Notes: generated by a model from the letters alone, not told the origin. DNA of 64,000 nt from Eutreptiella sp. 'Long Island Sound 2002' (GCA_964036045.1 OZ038383.1:11734430-11798429); one strand, 5' to 3'. Positions 22,230 through 33,060 are shown, numbered from the stretch's first letter. Translations and numbers: made by a program.

Positions 22230-22790
22230 ACTTCTTGCTCTTTGCCAAGACAACGTTGGTTTGGTGAAGGTTATCACTCCTTCTTGCACTTCCCCCAATC
22301 CATTCTTGGCAAAATGTGTAATTCGAAAAAATTCTTGAAGGGCACCACCACCCTATTTGAAGGTCGCTCGCCTAGAATTTACATGGGTTCGAAGTTATTT
22401 CGACCTCTATGACGACTTCTTGCTCTTTGCCAAGACTGCATTGGTGTGGTGAAGGTTATCACTCCACTTGTCCATTTCTTGCACTTCCCCCAACCCATTG
22501 TGGGCGACCTATTTAATTCGAAAAAAAGTTTTTCTTGAACCCACACCCCATTTTGAGGTCGCTCGACTCAAATTTGCATGAGTTCGAATTTATTTCGACC
22601 TCTATGGCACACATTTTTATGCTTTTTGTTGGCCTATTTTTGCCTTTTTGGCCATTTTGCATGTGTGCACATTATGCATGTTCCTCCAAGTGCTACAGGT
22701 GAGGTTGCTGAGTTCGAAAAAATTATTTTCCGACACCCACACCCTATTTCACTTTTTGAGTGTCTATTTTTTTTCGATTCACCCTCAGAA
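22230..22790. repeat. Satellite array 2, left part (unit about 196 bp)
   Basis: Units marked by (A/G)TTCGAAAAAA begin at about 22321, 22516 and 22712 (spacing 195-196), each with CACCC-ATTT-GAGGTCGCTCG and TTATTTCGACCTCTATG. The same family continues at 32080-33060, so the non-LTR element lies inside the array. Confidence 0.8.
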
Positions 22791-23026
22791 ATTTATTGAT
22801 GGATCCACCAGCAGTCCAGGCTGCTCGGTGATTAACGAAAGTCCTGTGCTGTTCAAGTTCTGGGCCTATCCCGTAGAGCCGTGGATTACCATCAAAAGTC
22901 CCAAAGCCGCAATTTGGAGCCGAAGCAAGCAAAACAACCTTGCCGTCAATTTTATTTGCCTAGCGCAAAGCCGCAAGCCTGAGCGCCGTCCTAGTTGCCT
23001 AGCTTCACAACGCCGTTTTCTTGGCA

Positions 23027-25054
23027 ATGTCGCAAGTTGGGCCCAAGGAGCGTTTCGCAACGCTCAAGACCGAAAGCAAACAGCTAAAGTCCGTGAAAAA
23101 CTTCATTGCTCGAACTCAGGCTAAAGTGGACGCCAAACTGACTCAAAGTCGGCTTCTCCCTACGCTTTCACCCGCAAAGCGCGAGAACGAGCCATTTCAC
23201 CCTTCACTCGACCTTTCCCTGTCACGTGAAGAAGGCACGTCATCCAATGTCATTTCAGACGATGAACAACCCGAAAATGTCGCAAAAGAATTCTTCCCAC
23301 TCGCCGAGACAACGGCTAACACCGCCAAAGGAAAAGGAGCCCAAGAACCACAACATCAAGTCCAAACGCCCGCGCCGCCAACCAGCTCCGAGAAGGTGCA
23401 AGACTCCGTGCCCGAAGGCACACACGAGAACACCGAAGGAAGCCATCCACGTGATGCCGAAGAGTTGAAACAACAAGAAGAATGTCACGAAGACCCGTGT
23501 GGAGATTCGGCAATGGACAACAACGCCGCTCTCAATGACAATGCAAGGAGAACCAATGAGGTTGAGCCCCACAACTCCCTCTTAACGCCGAGTGAGGAGC
23601 AATCTACGCCAAGCGCTATTCCGTCTCCCGAAGGAACACACGAAAAGGCCGAAGACGGGGAAGACCCTACTCCCGATGAAGAGGATGGTAATGCCTGAAA
23701 GCCCTTCTTCAACCCTTCCCTTGCCCTGGATGGTGTCTTTGCAAAATTCTTGGTTAAACATAAAGGTGAGATCAACACACACGATCAACAAGCACTATGG
23801 GGAGAAATACATGCCCATGATACCTTAGGAATTGATACAAATCAACTCGTGTTGGAGAAATACCACAAGCAAACCATCTATGACCAAGTACACCCAACAA
23901 TAGACCTTTGTGCGAGCGACGGGTGCACCTTTTTCCATGACATTGATTGCTCCGGCAACAATGCCTACTCCACAATCGGACATGACAATTTTAGGTACCT
24001 CAAAGACATCCTTCATCACCACCCAAAATTTTACATTTTTCCACACCCACAAGATTATTACAACTCCAAATACAAATACGGCAACACGTGGACCGAGTGG
24101 GCCCATGCCATCAACGAAGCCTTGGAAGAAGCCTTTGACTCCGGTGTTGTGTACGAAGGTTCTTTCATTCTCCCGGGAATGGAAGACAACCTTTCGGCGC
24201 AGACCCTCTACATGAACCCCTTGAACCCCGGCATGATCTCCCTTGCCCCTTGGGTTTGTGGAGTAGACCGGCTTTCGGATGCCAACACGTACAACCCCTC
24301 ACCTAATCCCGATGGCTCCGTGCGGCTCAACTTACTTGACTCTCCTCAATACCCATATTTTCACCTTCACCTCTCCACCCGTCACAAGCACCACGCACAC
24401 ATCCGCTACGGCGACATCATGCACCCTCACACTTCCCTGCAATGGACTATAAATAAGTTGGACGGCACCGTCCAAGTGGGCGCCGTGCGCACAACGCTAC
24501 GATTTGAAGTTGCACGGCATTTGCTCCTGAACTTCACCGTCTCTTCTCCAAAAGAGCTTTCCAAAAAATCTAAGCGGGAACGAGGAGAGTATAGGCGGCG
24601 CCGTTGTAACGCCCAGGACTTTTTTGTCCTCGTCAACTGCCTTTTCCATTTCGAAAACGACCACATCACGGTCAACTCCCAAAATGCTTTCTTTCCGGAG
24701 GAACGCATACAGCCTCTACAATCATCCTCCGAACATATGTTCCGCTTCGACTACACCATTCCGACCCCCCTCGCCGAGAAGCTTCTCTCCACTATCTTAC
24801 AACACCCCTTGTGGACGCTTGGCAAAGTCTTTTGCATCCGTGGTTCTGATCTAGGGAAGGACAAAACTTTCAAAGTTGTCCCTTCTAAAGCATACAACCA
24901 GGCCACGCCGGACTTCAAACGAATTAACGTGTGGAAATCCCTCCTTACTAGCGAAGCCGCGCGACGGTGCGGTATCCTAGGGGCAATTCCCAGAACACAC
25001 CAAGAGTTTTACGTGTGCATGAACTATCACAACATCCCCTTGCTCCCCCAATGA
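23027..25054 (+). pseudogene. LINE ORF1-like region (acidic segment plus unknown domain), one in-frame TGA
   Basis: The frame opens at ATG 23027 (MSQVGPKERF). About 220 residues of Lys-rich then Glu/Asp/Pro/Ser-rich, probably disordered protein follow, ending at TGA 23696-23698. The same frame continues without a stop to TGA 25052-25054, giving about 450 further residues. These contain a folded-looking domain with HDIDCSGNNAYSTIGHDNFRY, HHHPKFYIFPHPQDYY and a basic stretch SKKSKRERGEYRRRR. There is no Met for about 160 codons after the first TGA, so the second part cannot start by itself. Either the TGA is a mutation or it is read through. I do not recognise the domain. By position it is the equivalent of a LINE ORF1/N-terminal region. 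Confidence 0.65.
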
Positions 25055-25069
25055 GATTCTCTCACTTCC

Positions 25070-26359
25070 ATGAGTTACATCCTCTTCCAAGAGAATAACC
25101 TGGTCACGTATCGGGGCACTACGGGAGCCATGATCTCTTGGGGAGGATACTCCTCGTGGCGCTCCAAACACCCAGGACACAAAACGGACCTATCCGCTTC
25201 CCCCCGAAATGTGCACAAAGATGTCCCTCCCCCACCCTCCCCAGTGAAGGCTTGCTTCAACCCCCTCCCCGAGCCTCCTGATGCAGAACTTGTAGAAGTT
25301 CACGCCCCGTCATCCACGCCGGACGTTGATGTAATGTTCGGAGTCTCCCTGCTTGGGAAAATACGGCACATTTCCTTGTTCAGCGCCCCCATGGCTAAGG
25401 TGCGAGTCTACCGAGTAAAATATGTTCATCTCGAATCCGCGCTCCTTGCGGAAGGCTTCACTGTATCACAACTCGTATTTCACCCCGAGTGCCCCGACAC
25501 GGCGGCGCGCGACAACCTTTTGGGTCCTGCCAACCCCCTGATTTCGGAAGCCCAGGATTTCCTATCACGTGTCATTGAGGCAGCGACTGCCTGCGGCAGC
25601 GCGGAACAACTAAGTCTCGCGAGGGACCATTACTTGTCCACAAGCAAACCCCTCTCCCTCACAGAAAAGATCGCACAGCTCCACCTCCAAACGGGGAAAA
25701 TTTTTGACCCCATCCCGGAAATAGCAGGAGCCTTCATATCCAATGAATTTTTCTCAGAAGAAGAAGAAGCCCTGGTGATGTCCTTCAGTGCAGATGAAAA
25801 TCACCAGTGGCCGTCTGAGGGGCACCGCACAATGCTTCATTTCGGATTCAGGTACAATCCAGAAGCAAAAGAAGTTGAACCTTTTGAACCGACCCCTCCT
25901 GAGTTTATTCAAGCGATTGGGCTACGGGCATTCTCTGCCTGTGCCCAGGTCCTGCCTTCCTCTTTCTTGTGCCCCAATATGTGGTCAGTAGCTCGATACG
26001 AGCCCGGCAGTGGCCTGAGGAGCCACGTAGACGTCCCTCAGCTAGGCCCTTATGTCCTGGATGGCTCCTTTGGGTCAGGTGTGGAAATGGTTTTCGCACC
26101 GCGTCCCCTCCCCGGATCCACCCTCTTTAAGAAAAGGCAAAAAGTCTTCCTACAGCGCCGCAGCCTCCTCCTAATTTCTGGGGAAGCCCGCGACAAGTGG
26201 AAGCACCAAATCCCAGCCCGCGACTATGACACAGTGGAGAAGCGGCGCATTCCCCGAGACTCCAGGGTATCCCTTGTCTTCCGTCACACTGGTGTAGGAA
26301 CGGACCTCCATACGACATCCTCAGAGCCCCCTGACCCAGGGCAACATGAGATGACTTAA
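25070..26359 (+). CDS. AlkB-like Fe(II)/2-oxoglutarate dioxygenase domain of the LINE
   Basis: A 429-codon frame, the same frame as the ORF before and after it, starts at ATG 25070. Residues 1-210 are unassigned. From about 220 the AlkB fold is clear: AFISNEFFSEEEEALV, then MLHFGFRY, then ARYEPGSGLRSHVDV with the iron ligands H319 and D321, RRSLLLISGEARDKWKH with the third ligand H379, and RVSLVFR with R399 and R405, which in this family bind 2-oxoglutarate and the product-forming site. All ligand positions are intact. Known AlkB proteins remove N1-methyladenine and N3-methylcytosine from DNA or RNA, and plant RNA viruses carry them in their polyproteins. Here it lies upstream of an endonuclease and RT on the same strand, so it is probably a retroelement gene that repairs or edits element nucleic acid (inference). 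Confidence 0.9.
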   Translation: MSYILFQENNLVTYRGTTGAMISWGGYSSWRSKHPGHKTDLSASPRNVHKDVPPPPSPVKACFNPLPEPPDAELVEVHAPSSTPDVDVMFGVSLLGKIRHISLFSAPMAKVRVYRVKYVHLESALLAEGFTVSQLVFHPECPDTAARDNLLGPANPLISEAQDFLSRVIEAATACGSAEQLSLARDHYLSTSKPLSLTEKIAQLHLQTGKIFDPIPEIAGAFISNEFFSEEEEALVMSFSADENHQWPSEGHRTMLHFGFRYNPEAKEVEPFEPTPPEFIQAIGLRAFSACAQVLPSSFLCPNMWSVARYEPGSGLRSHVDVPQLGPYVLDGSFGSGVEMVFAPRPLPGSTLFKKRQKVFLQRRSLLLISGEARDKWKHQIPARDYDTVEKRRIPRDSRVSLVFRHTGVGTDLHTTSSEPPDPGQHEMT

Positions 26360-26998
26360 TGAACCTGCGCTCGGCGCCACCCTTCTGTGCACACGAGACA
26401 TGGTCTGCGCTTCAAGACCACGAATACCCTCCATCACCATCCTTGCATGTTCTCAGGCATGGCAAGGCCATCGCTCTACCACTCCCCCTGTGCGTAACAT
26501 GAATTCCTTAACCCCTGTGACCGCCAGGTATGCCCTGACCAGGCTGATCTGCGCTCACTGTGTGCCGGACCACAAAGTCCCGTGGTTCCCCTTGTGGGGA
26601 GCTCTGATGAGTCTACCGAATGCTACCCGTCCCCATATTCTTTCTGCCCCCCTCCCACCCGTCAGTGCCACTGCAGGAGATGTAACATGAGACGGTGTAA
26701 AGAGGTCCTCGCCCGCTTGGGCGTGCACGGTGCCTCCCTCACCGCCACCGTCTCTCGCATCGCGGAGATTCTCCCTGTGGAGCAAGCACACATCAACCCG
26801 AGAGTATTGGTCCCAGACACAAGTGTCTCTACAGACCTGACTATACACCCCTCTCTTCGCACTGCCTGTGACACAGCCCTACACCACTCGCCCAGAGCAT
26901 ACGCACAAGCACTTCACTCACGGATTTCTACGCTAGAACAGTGCGACCCCACCCCTCAATACAAAATGAGGACCCTGCCCACATGCCAGCTCTCCTGA
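26360..26998 (+). pseudogene. Cys/His-rich linker of the LINE polyprotein, interrupted
   Basis: The AlkB frame continues beyond TAA 26357 with further stops (TGA 26360, TAA 26507, TGA 26996). Between them it encodes CARRHPSVHTRH, HHHPCMFSG, NPCDRQVCPDQADLRSLC and CHCRRCNMRRC, spacings that suggest degraded zinc-binding motifs. From 26582 it is open for 138 codons. It joins the AlkB and endonuclease regions in a single frame, which argues that all were one polyprotein. Zinc knuckles are common in such elements but no standard consensus is met here. Confidence 0.45.
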
Positions 26999-27016
26999 CA
27001 CCGGACTCCCCCCTGG

Positions 27017-27900
27017 ATGCCCGCTATTCCTCCATTCGGACACCCTCTTTCCCACCCCCCCCCCAAATGCACAGGCCCTTCAAGCCTAGACGCTTGCGTC
27101 GCCCCCCCCCCTTCTCTTCCCTCTGTCTCGGCCATCCGTGTCGTGTCCTTCGACACGGCAAAGAGCCAAAACACGCCCGCGTCAATTTTGCATTTCCTAA
27201 ACGAGGGATATGACATTATACTCCTTCAAGAGCTAAACTCTCCCCCTCTCCTCCCACAGCGGTACGCCTTCGGCAATCACCGCGCTAAAGTCTTCTCGAA
27301 TGTCGGCGACCACAAACACGGGGTGTCGGTCATTGCAGGCCCGCGCATCGCGAGATATACCAGCTGTGTCCCGCCCAGAGACAGCGACGGCCTTATCTGT
27401 GCTGCCAAAATATCCCTTCCGGAAGCAACTCCCCTGCACGTCTTCTCAGTTTACTCCCCCCCGGTGCGTACGGGGGCCCCAGCTCCGTACCGTGACACCA
27501 TACAGCGGGTTCTTGCTTCTTATTTCAACGATCATCCCAATCACATCCTGGGGGGTGATTTTAACTGCGTTCTGGATCTCGAACTTGACCAGCACAGCTT
27601 GGTCGATCTGCATGAGTGGCACTGGCTCACGGGGGAAGTGGAATACCTCCCATCTAGGTTGGTGGACACTTTCAGGTCAGAGCAGCCCTCCCTCAGGCAG
27701 TATACCCGCTACGCAAGCGACCGCTGAGACAGCGAAGCAAGACTAGACTACATCTTTGCGTCCCCTCGCCTGGTGTCGCACTTTCCCCTCCTGGATGCGT
27801 CGGTCCTCACGGACTACACCATCTCTGACCACCACCCAGTGGTTGCGGTCTTCCAGTGCCCCTCCCTGATCCTTCTGTCTCAGCCCCCACTCCCCCCTTG
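27017..27900 (+). pseudogene. LINE APE-type endonuclease domain, one in-frame TGA
   Basis: The endonuclease nicks target DNA to prime reverse transcription. From about 27134 the frame shows VVSFDTAKSQ (usual first Asn replaced by Asp), IILLQEL (metal-binding Glu), GVSVIAG, HVFSVYSPP, HILGGDFNCVLD, SEARLDYIFASPRL and TISDHHPVVAVF, the ordered motifs of apurinic-endonuclease-like domains of non-LTR retrotransposons. TGA at 27725-27727 interrupts between SDR and DSEARLDYIF and the same frame continues after it. The position could once have been CGA (Arg) or TGG (Trp). The frame is the same as that of ORF1 and AlkB. Confidence 0.85.
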
Positions 27901-28079
27901 CATTTTTTGGAAGCTTTCTAGTGACGAAAAGCAACAATTCTCCAAAAGCGTACAGCTCATCTCCGACTGGTGCCGGGACTTCCAGGACGCCCCTGCCAGG
28001 GCCGCATTGGAAGAGATCATCGCCGCCACTGATGCAGGTTGGGTCTGCGTACCACAAAATCACACGTCCAAAACGGCAG

Positions 28080-29620
28080 CGCAAGGACCAAGAGGGCTAC
28101 GGCAAGCTCAGGAAATTATTACGCTCGCCCCCGCCTCCTTCTTCCCCGGCATTTCGCGAGCACATTGCGGAAGTTCAGTCCGTGGTAAACACCTTACGGT
28201 CCTCGGACGAAACCAAAGCGACGAGAAAGCTTCACAGCAGTCTGGTCCGGGGGGTCCAGATGAAAAGCACTGTTGCTCGCACACTGTGCCCTAAAGACCT
28301 AGAGGCTCTCGTTGTCAGAGATCCAGCTACCAAAGAGCTCCTGAGTGACCCGGCAGATGTGGCTAAAGTTTACGGGGACACCCTGCTTCATCTTGGAGGG
28401 CATCCAGATTACGCCCCCTCCCCAGGACTTCGTCGAAGAGGTCCTGTCCCACTCGCCCATATGCCCCGTTTCTGCCAAGAACGACCACATACCACCTGTG
28501 ACCTGGCAGGAGTTCTGAACCACTTACAACACAGTAAGCCGTCAAAAGCCGGGGGACCGGACAAAACAAACAACTACATCCTGGCCCTCTGTCCGGAACC
28601 TATCCAGCGTTTTTTCCACACCATTTTAAACCGCTTCCTCCATTCACCGCTGCCGCCGCACTGGCTATGCGCGAAAATATGTTTACTTTATAAAAAAGGC
28701 GACCCTTTCCCCCCCCTCAGACTACCGTCCTATTGCCCTCTTAAACTGTATTTACAAACTCTTGGCCACTTTTGCCTGCAAACACCTGCGCGCTCAGGAT
28801 TTTGCACACGACATCCTTTCAGAAATCCAGCACGGTGGCCTTCCCGGCCACCAATGCGCTGATCACCTGTTTCATCTCAAAGCCCTTTATGCGAAATTTA
28901 AGAAGAGCTACTCGCTGTTCATCGATTTCAATAAAGCCTTTAATTAGGTGCCCCATGGCACACTCTGGACCGTCCTTGAACGGGCAAATTTTACTACTTC
29001 CACAATTTCTCTCATAAAGCAACTATACTCCTTCCCTCAAGACAGCCCCATCATCAATGGCCGCACTCCCCACGCTTACCTCCAAACCAGAGGCCTCCGA
29101 CAAGGATGTCCCCTCTCACCCCTACTCTTCATTCTCTATCTCAACTCCCTCTTCCACCATTTTTTTGCCACTGTGCCGCCCCCCCCCGGGCAAATGCCCG
29201 CACTAGCCACCACGCTTACATCGACGACATCCTGATCAAAAGTGAGGACGTTGTCTACATCCAAAACAGTCTCAACTACTTCGATGGGCCAGCCAGGGAC
29301 TGGGGTCTGGACATGAATGTGTCTAAAACGGAAGTCCATGCCAATGGCACAGCCCCCCAAAAAGAGTTTCTGACACCCAGGGGCTTGGAATTCCTCACGT
29401 ACAACAAAAAAACGGGTCGCCCGCACACATGCTATAAATACCTGGGGGTTTATCTTTTTACTTGCCACCAAGCAAAGGGCCTGTTTCACATGCTCAAGGC
29501 GGAGACCCAGAGTTTTTTTGCCCGACTCTCTCCCTTGCCTCTTACACTTAGTGAGAAGGTCCGCCTGACGAACTCTCAGCTGGTCCCAGCACTCGCCTAC
29601 CGCTTAATCACCCACTCTCT
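28080..29620 (+). pseudogene. LINE reverse transcriptase, frameshifted at C runs, one TAG
   Basis: RT motifs appear in order but in alternating frames: SKAGGPDKTNNYILA and CLLYKKGD before a C run at about 28708-28717, YRPIALLNCIYKLLA after it, then FIDFNKAF, a TAG at 28945-28947 where a residue before VPHG is expected, LRQGCPLSPLLFILYLN, a second C-run frameshift near 29178-29188, and the catalytic AYIDDILI (about 29215-29238). GLDMNVSKTE follows. This is a non-LTR-type RT that copies element RNA at the nicked target. The shifts fall in homopolymer C tracts, so some may be sequence errors. The TAG is probably a CAG transition. Confidence 0.88.
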
Positions 29621-30851
29621 CTCCCCCAGCGAGCTCGAAAAGCTTCAGTCACTCATCTGGGCGGGAGTTGCGTCTCGAAGCATCACACGTCTATTCTCTC
29701 CCAAAGACCGCTTCGCGGCTCGCCAAAAGGGAGGGTTGGGTATGAAATTTCTACCGCACAGCGTCCACGTTGCCACTGTGAACTATGGATTACGGGCCCT
29801 TTGCGGCCTCGCCCCAAAGTCAGTTCGCCCCCTGTACGTCCAGTCTTTGCTCAGCCCGAACCAGAGGGCCTCGGATCCGGTGCAAAACTCTTTTGTGGAC
29901 TCCATCCATGCCCTAGGCATATCTTTCCACAGCATAGGCCCGTGGAGACCCACTGCTATTCGGGATCTAACGCCTGGTACCCAGCTAACCGTTAGGTTCG
30001 AATCAGGACAGGCCACAGGAAGAGTGACCGAGGGCACCTCCAAATGGGCCAACGTCTCGTTGCACGACGGGGTCTACTCGGTGAATACCCACACGTCCTA
30101 CACCATGCACATGCCATGCCACGCCGTCATGGATTACTCCCGCCCCTCTCACTTCCAGCTAGTCCCGGAATTTTTGCGCCCTGAAGAGACCATCCCCGAA
30201 CCCCATGTGCCACCGCACAAAGCGCAGGCACTGGGGATCAGCCAACACGGCCATCTCTTTGCTCTGCAGGCACAACACTACCTAGAGAAGAAGTCTCTCG
30301 ACGAGTGGGGATGCCACGATGCCGCGGAGGCACTAACCAGGCCGCCGGCCCCCGGCCTACAGCGGGTGTGGCTCTATTCCGATGGTTCCTCCGGTGAGTC
30401 CGGCCATGCGGCCGCAGTCACGGCCTTTATGCCCGATGGCACAACCAGAGTCCTGTGCCTACCCTCACCGCATCCCTCTTTTCTGGGTTCGGAGTTCTGG
30501 GGGGCGGTAGCAGCCATTCGCTGGATCCAAAGGGAACTTTCCCAGTACGAAGTATGTTTGTTGATTGACAACGAACAGGTGGTGTCCACCCTTCAAAAAT
30601 GCCAAGTCTATAGTCCCAGCCCGTTCCAAGACGACACATGGACCGTCGCCGTACACAGCACCCTACTTCACATCACCAACCCCCTCCACATCATGTGGAT
30701 TAAAGGTCACGCCAATTTTATTGGCAACGAAATCTGCGACCATTTCTCCAAATGGGCAGCTCACAGCCTGATTTTTACCCCAGACCTCCTCCCCCCCCCC
30801 CCCCCTGGGTTCAGTGGCGGTACACCACCTGCCTGTCCTCCACAAGTTTAA
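29620..30851 (+). CDS. LINE RT C-terminal (thumb) region and RNase H domain
   Basis: The frame that carries YIDD runs to a stop at 30849-30851. After the RT thumb it contains an RNase H domain at about 30360-30770: LYSDGSSGESGHAA (first Asp), GSEFWGAVAAI (Glu), LLIDNEQVV (Asp) and IKGHANFIGNEICDHFSKWA (last Asp). All four catalytic acidic residues are present. RNase H removes the RNA strand after first-strand synthesis and occurs in I- and Tad-like LINEs. The frame ends shortly after a C run (about 30790-30806), beyond which coding seems to move to the next frame. Confidence 0.85.
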
Positions 30852-31572
30852 GGCGCAGCAATTCCGCCACCTACTGCCGCAGCATTCCCATAACAACATA
30901 GCGGTCGGCCCCAGCTTCAGCCTGTACAATAAAGCTTCCTGGTTTTCGTCCTTGTTTTTCAAACTGGCGTCCGGCTGCTACAATGTGCACGGGTACCAGT
31001 GAAGCAATATGCTTCACGACTACCACTGTTCCAGGTGCGGACAGCACCATCCCCTCGACCCTCTATCCTGCCTGGCCTTCTGCAAAGCGTTAGACCAGCA
31101 CGTCCAGGCATACGTCTCTTCCTGGGGGCCCCTTTTCAGCCCCATTGTCCTGCACTGGTGGCTCTCTGGACCCTCAAAGGCTGACCGCAGGAACTTCATG
31201 AGAACTCTGGTGCCTAAGTCCCTATGGTCCTGCCTCTCCCAGCCAATCCCAGGCTCCATTCGCGCCGAGCACAAGGCCATGCTTGGCCTAGCCCTGGAGG
31301 AACGCGTAAAGCACCTGGACAAGGCTGTCCACCAAGCACATGACTGGCCGTGTTCGAATCCTCTCCCTTGGGACCCAATACTTTGGGCGAACCCCCCCGA
31401 CCCTCTCAATTCTTTCTCGATTTTGCACGGTGCGTTCAGTATCTCCGTCCACATGCCCCCTCGTACCCGCCCCGCATACCAGCACCCCCCTGTCTCTCCC
31501 CAAACACGCCTTAAAAAAACTGTCCAAGCCAGCGTCAGCCAGAGCACAACCAGCCATTCGTCGCGCGCCTAA
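30814..31572 (+). pseudogene. LINE C-terminal Cys/His-containing region
   Basis: After the C run the frame starting near 30814 reads VHHLPVLHKFKAQQFRHLLP, then meets TGA at 31000-31002, then continues in the same frame as NMLHDYHCSRCGQHHPLD and SCLAFCKALDQH, a possible zinc-binding site, for another 185 codons. Gag-knuckle-like C-terminal zinc motifs are found in several LINE families, but this spacing is not a standard one. From about 31450 it becomes Pro/Thr/Ser-rich. Confidence 0.5.
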
Positions 31573-32079
31573 AAACTCCAAACGCCCATCCAGCCGCGCA
31601 TCCGCACCACGCCCCCCCCCCCCCCTCAGCCATTCCCCGCCCTCCTCAGCACTCACGCCCACGGCAACCACAAAAACGCCGTCGATCATCACAAACCCAT
31701 CAGACCACAATCGTTTGGGCGCCTCCAAAGCGCGCCAAGACCACTCCCCCTCTCCCACCCCCACGCTCCAAGGCACGCTACCGTCAAACACGCCTACCTC
31801 TCCCCTCTAGGCCCACCGCTACTAGGTGCCCAGGTCCGTCTGCCCCAGCCCCCCCCCCACTACAGCGCCTCCAAGGACATCCGAAATTTCTTCCGCCAGT
31901 CCAGCGACTGTCTGTCCCCTCCTCTCGACCCCTCCAGCCCTCTGCCCCTTCCTGAACCCCCCCCCTCCCCCCCGGGGTAACTCAGCATTCATCTAACCTT
32001 ACCATCGGAGCAACCATGTACATATCATAATATGTTGTTGTAAATACTTTCGTTGGGGGACGTCAGCCCCAGAACAAGT
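31573..32079. other. Pro-rich or untranslated 3' end of the LINE
   Basis: C-rich sequence with many CCCCC runs (31611-31625, 31846-31858, 31959-31973), then an AT-rich stretch ending near GGGGGACGTCAGCCCC at about 32056-32071, a small palindromic word. The satellite resumes at about 32090. Confidence 0.5.
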
Positions 32080-33060
32080 TGATGCGGCTAAGAACATTCA
32101 GAAAAACACCCACACCCTTTTTCAAGGTCGCTGATTTCGAATTTCTTTCGACCTCTATTGCACACATTTTTATGCTTTTTGTTGGCCTATTTTTGCCTTT
32201 TTGGCCATGTTGCATGTGTGCACATTGTGTGTGTACCCCCAAGTCACACAACAAGTTGTGTAGACTTTGAAGAATTTTGAGTCTATACACCCACCCCATT
32301 TGAGAGTCACTCGACTCAAATATGTTTGAGTTTGAATTTTTTTCGAATTTTATTACATACTTTTTTGGGCTTTGTTTTGGCCATTTTTGACATATTTGGC
32401 CATTTTTGACACTTCTTCACGTGTCACTTCCCTCAAATTTTTTTGGGTTGGGAAACTAAGCCCAAAAAAATTCGACAAGGGGGCACACACCCCATTTCGA
32501 ACATGCCCCACTCGAATATGCATGATTTCGAATTTATTTGGAACTCAATTGTACATATCTTTGGGATTTGTTTTGGCCATTTTTGACATTTTTGGCCATT
32601 TTTAGCATTTCCTCACGTGTCACTCCCCCCAAATTTTTTTGGCTTGGGAAACTAAGCCCAAAAAAATTCGACGAGCGGGCATACACCCTATTTCGAATAT
32701 GCCCCACTCGAATATGCATGATTTCGAATTTATTTCGAACTCCATTGTACATATTTTGAGGCTTTTTTTTGGCCATTTTTGACATTTTTGGCCAATATCA
32801 ACATGTATTGATATGCCACACCCCCCAATCTTTTTTGGAGTGGTGCATCAAGCCCAAAATAATTGGAAAAGGGATCGTGCACCCTATTTCGAACGTGCTT
32901 GACACAATTATGCACATGGTTCGAATTCATATGAGTGCATTGACCCATTTTTCCAATGATTGTTTTGGTCACGCTTTGGCACTTTTTGATCAATTTTTGG
33001 GCCATAGTGACCAAATTAACATATCAAGGTATCCATTGCCCCTATTTTGAGGATGCCGGT
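32080..33060. repeat. Satellite array 2, right part (unit about 196 bp)
   Basis: Units with GCCCAAAAAAATTCGAC (about 32460, 32656 and, diverged, 32853) and the phrases TTGGCCATTTTTGACATTTTTGGCC and TCGAATATGCATGATTTCGAATTTATTTCGAA. Spacing is about 196. Same family as 22230-22790. Confidence 0.85.

Larger units (their letters stand above)
22800..32079 (+). mobile_element. AlkB-carrying non-LTR retrotransposon (LINE), decayed
   Basis: A region of about 9.3 kb encodes, in order on one strand, an acidic ORF1-like segment, an unknown domain, an AlkB dioxygenase, a Cys/His-rich segment, an APE-type endonuclease, reverse transcriptase, RNase H and a Pro-rich tail. The set endonuclease-RT-RNase H identifies an autonomous non-LTR retrotransposon of the I/Tad/L1-like group. 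It is flanked on both sides by the same 196-bp satellite family, so it inserted into that array. The exact ends and a target duplication are not clear, and there is no poly-A tail. The 3' end falls near 32060-32090. Stops and frameshifts, several at C runs, show that this copy is dead, unless some are sequence errors or recoding sites. Confidence 0.85.
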
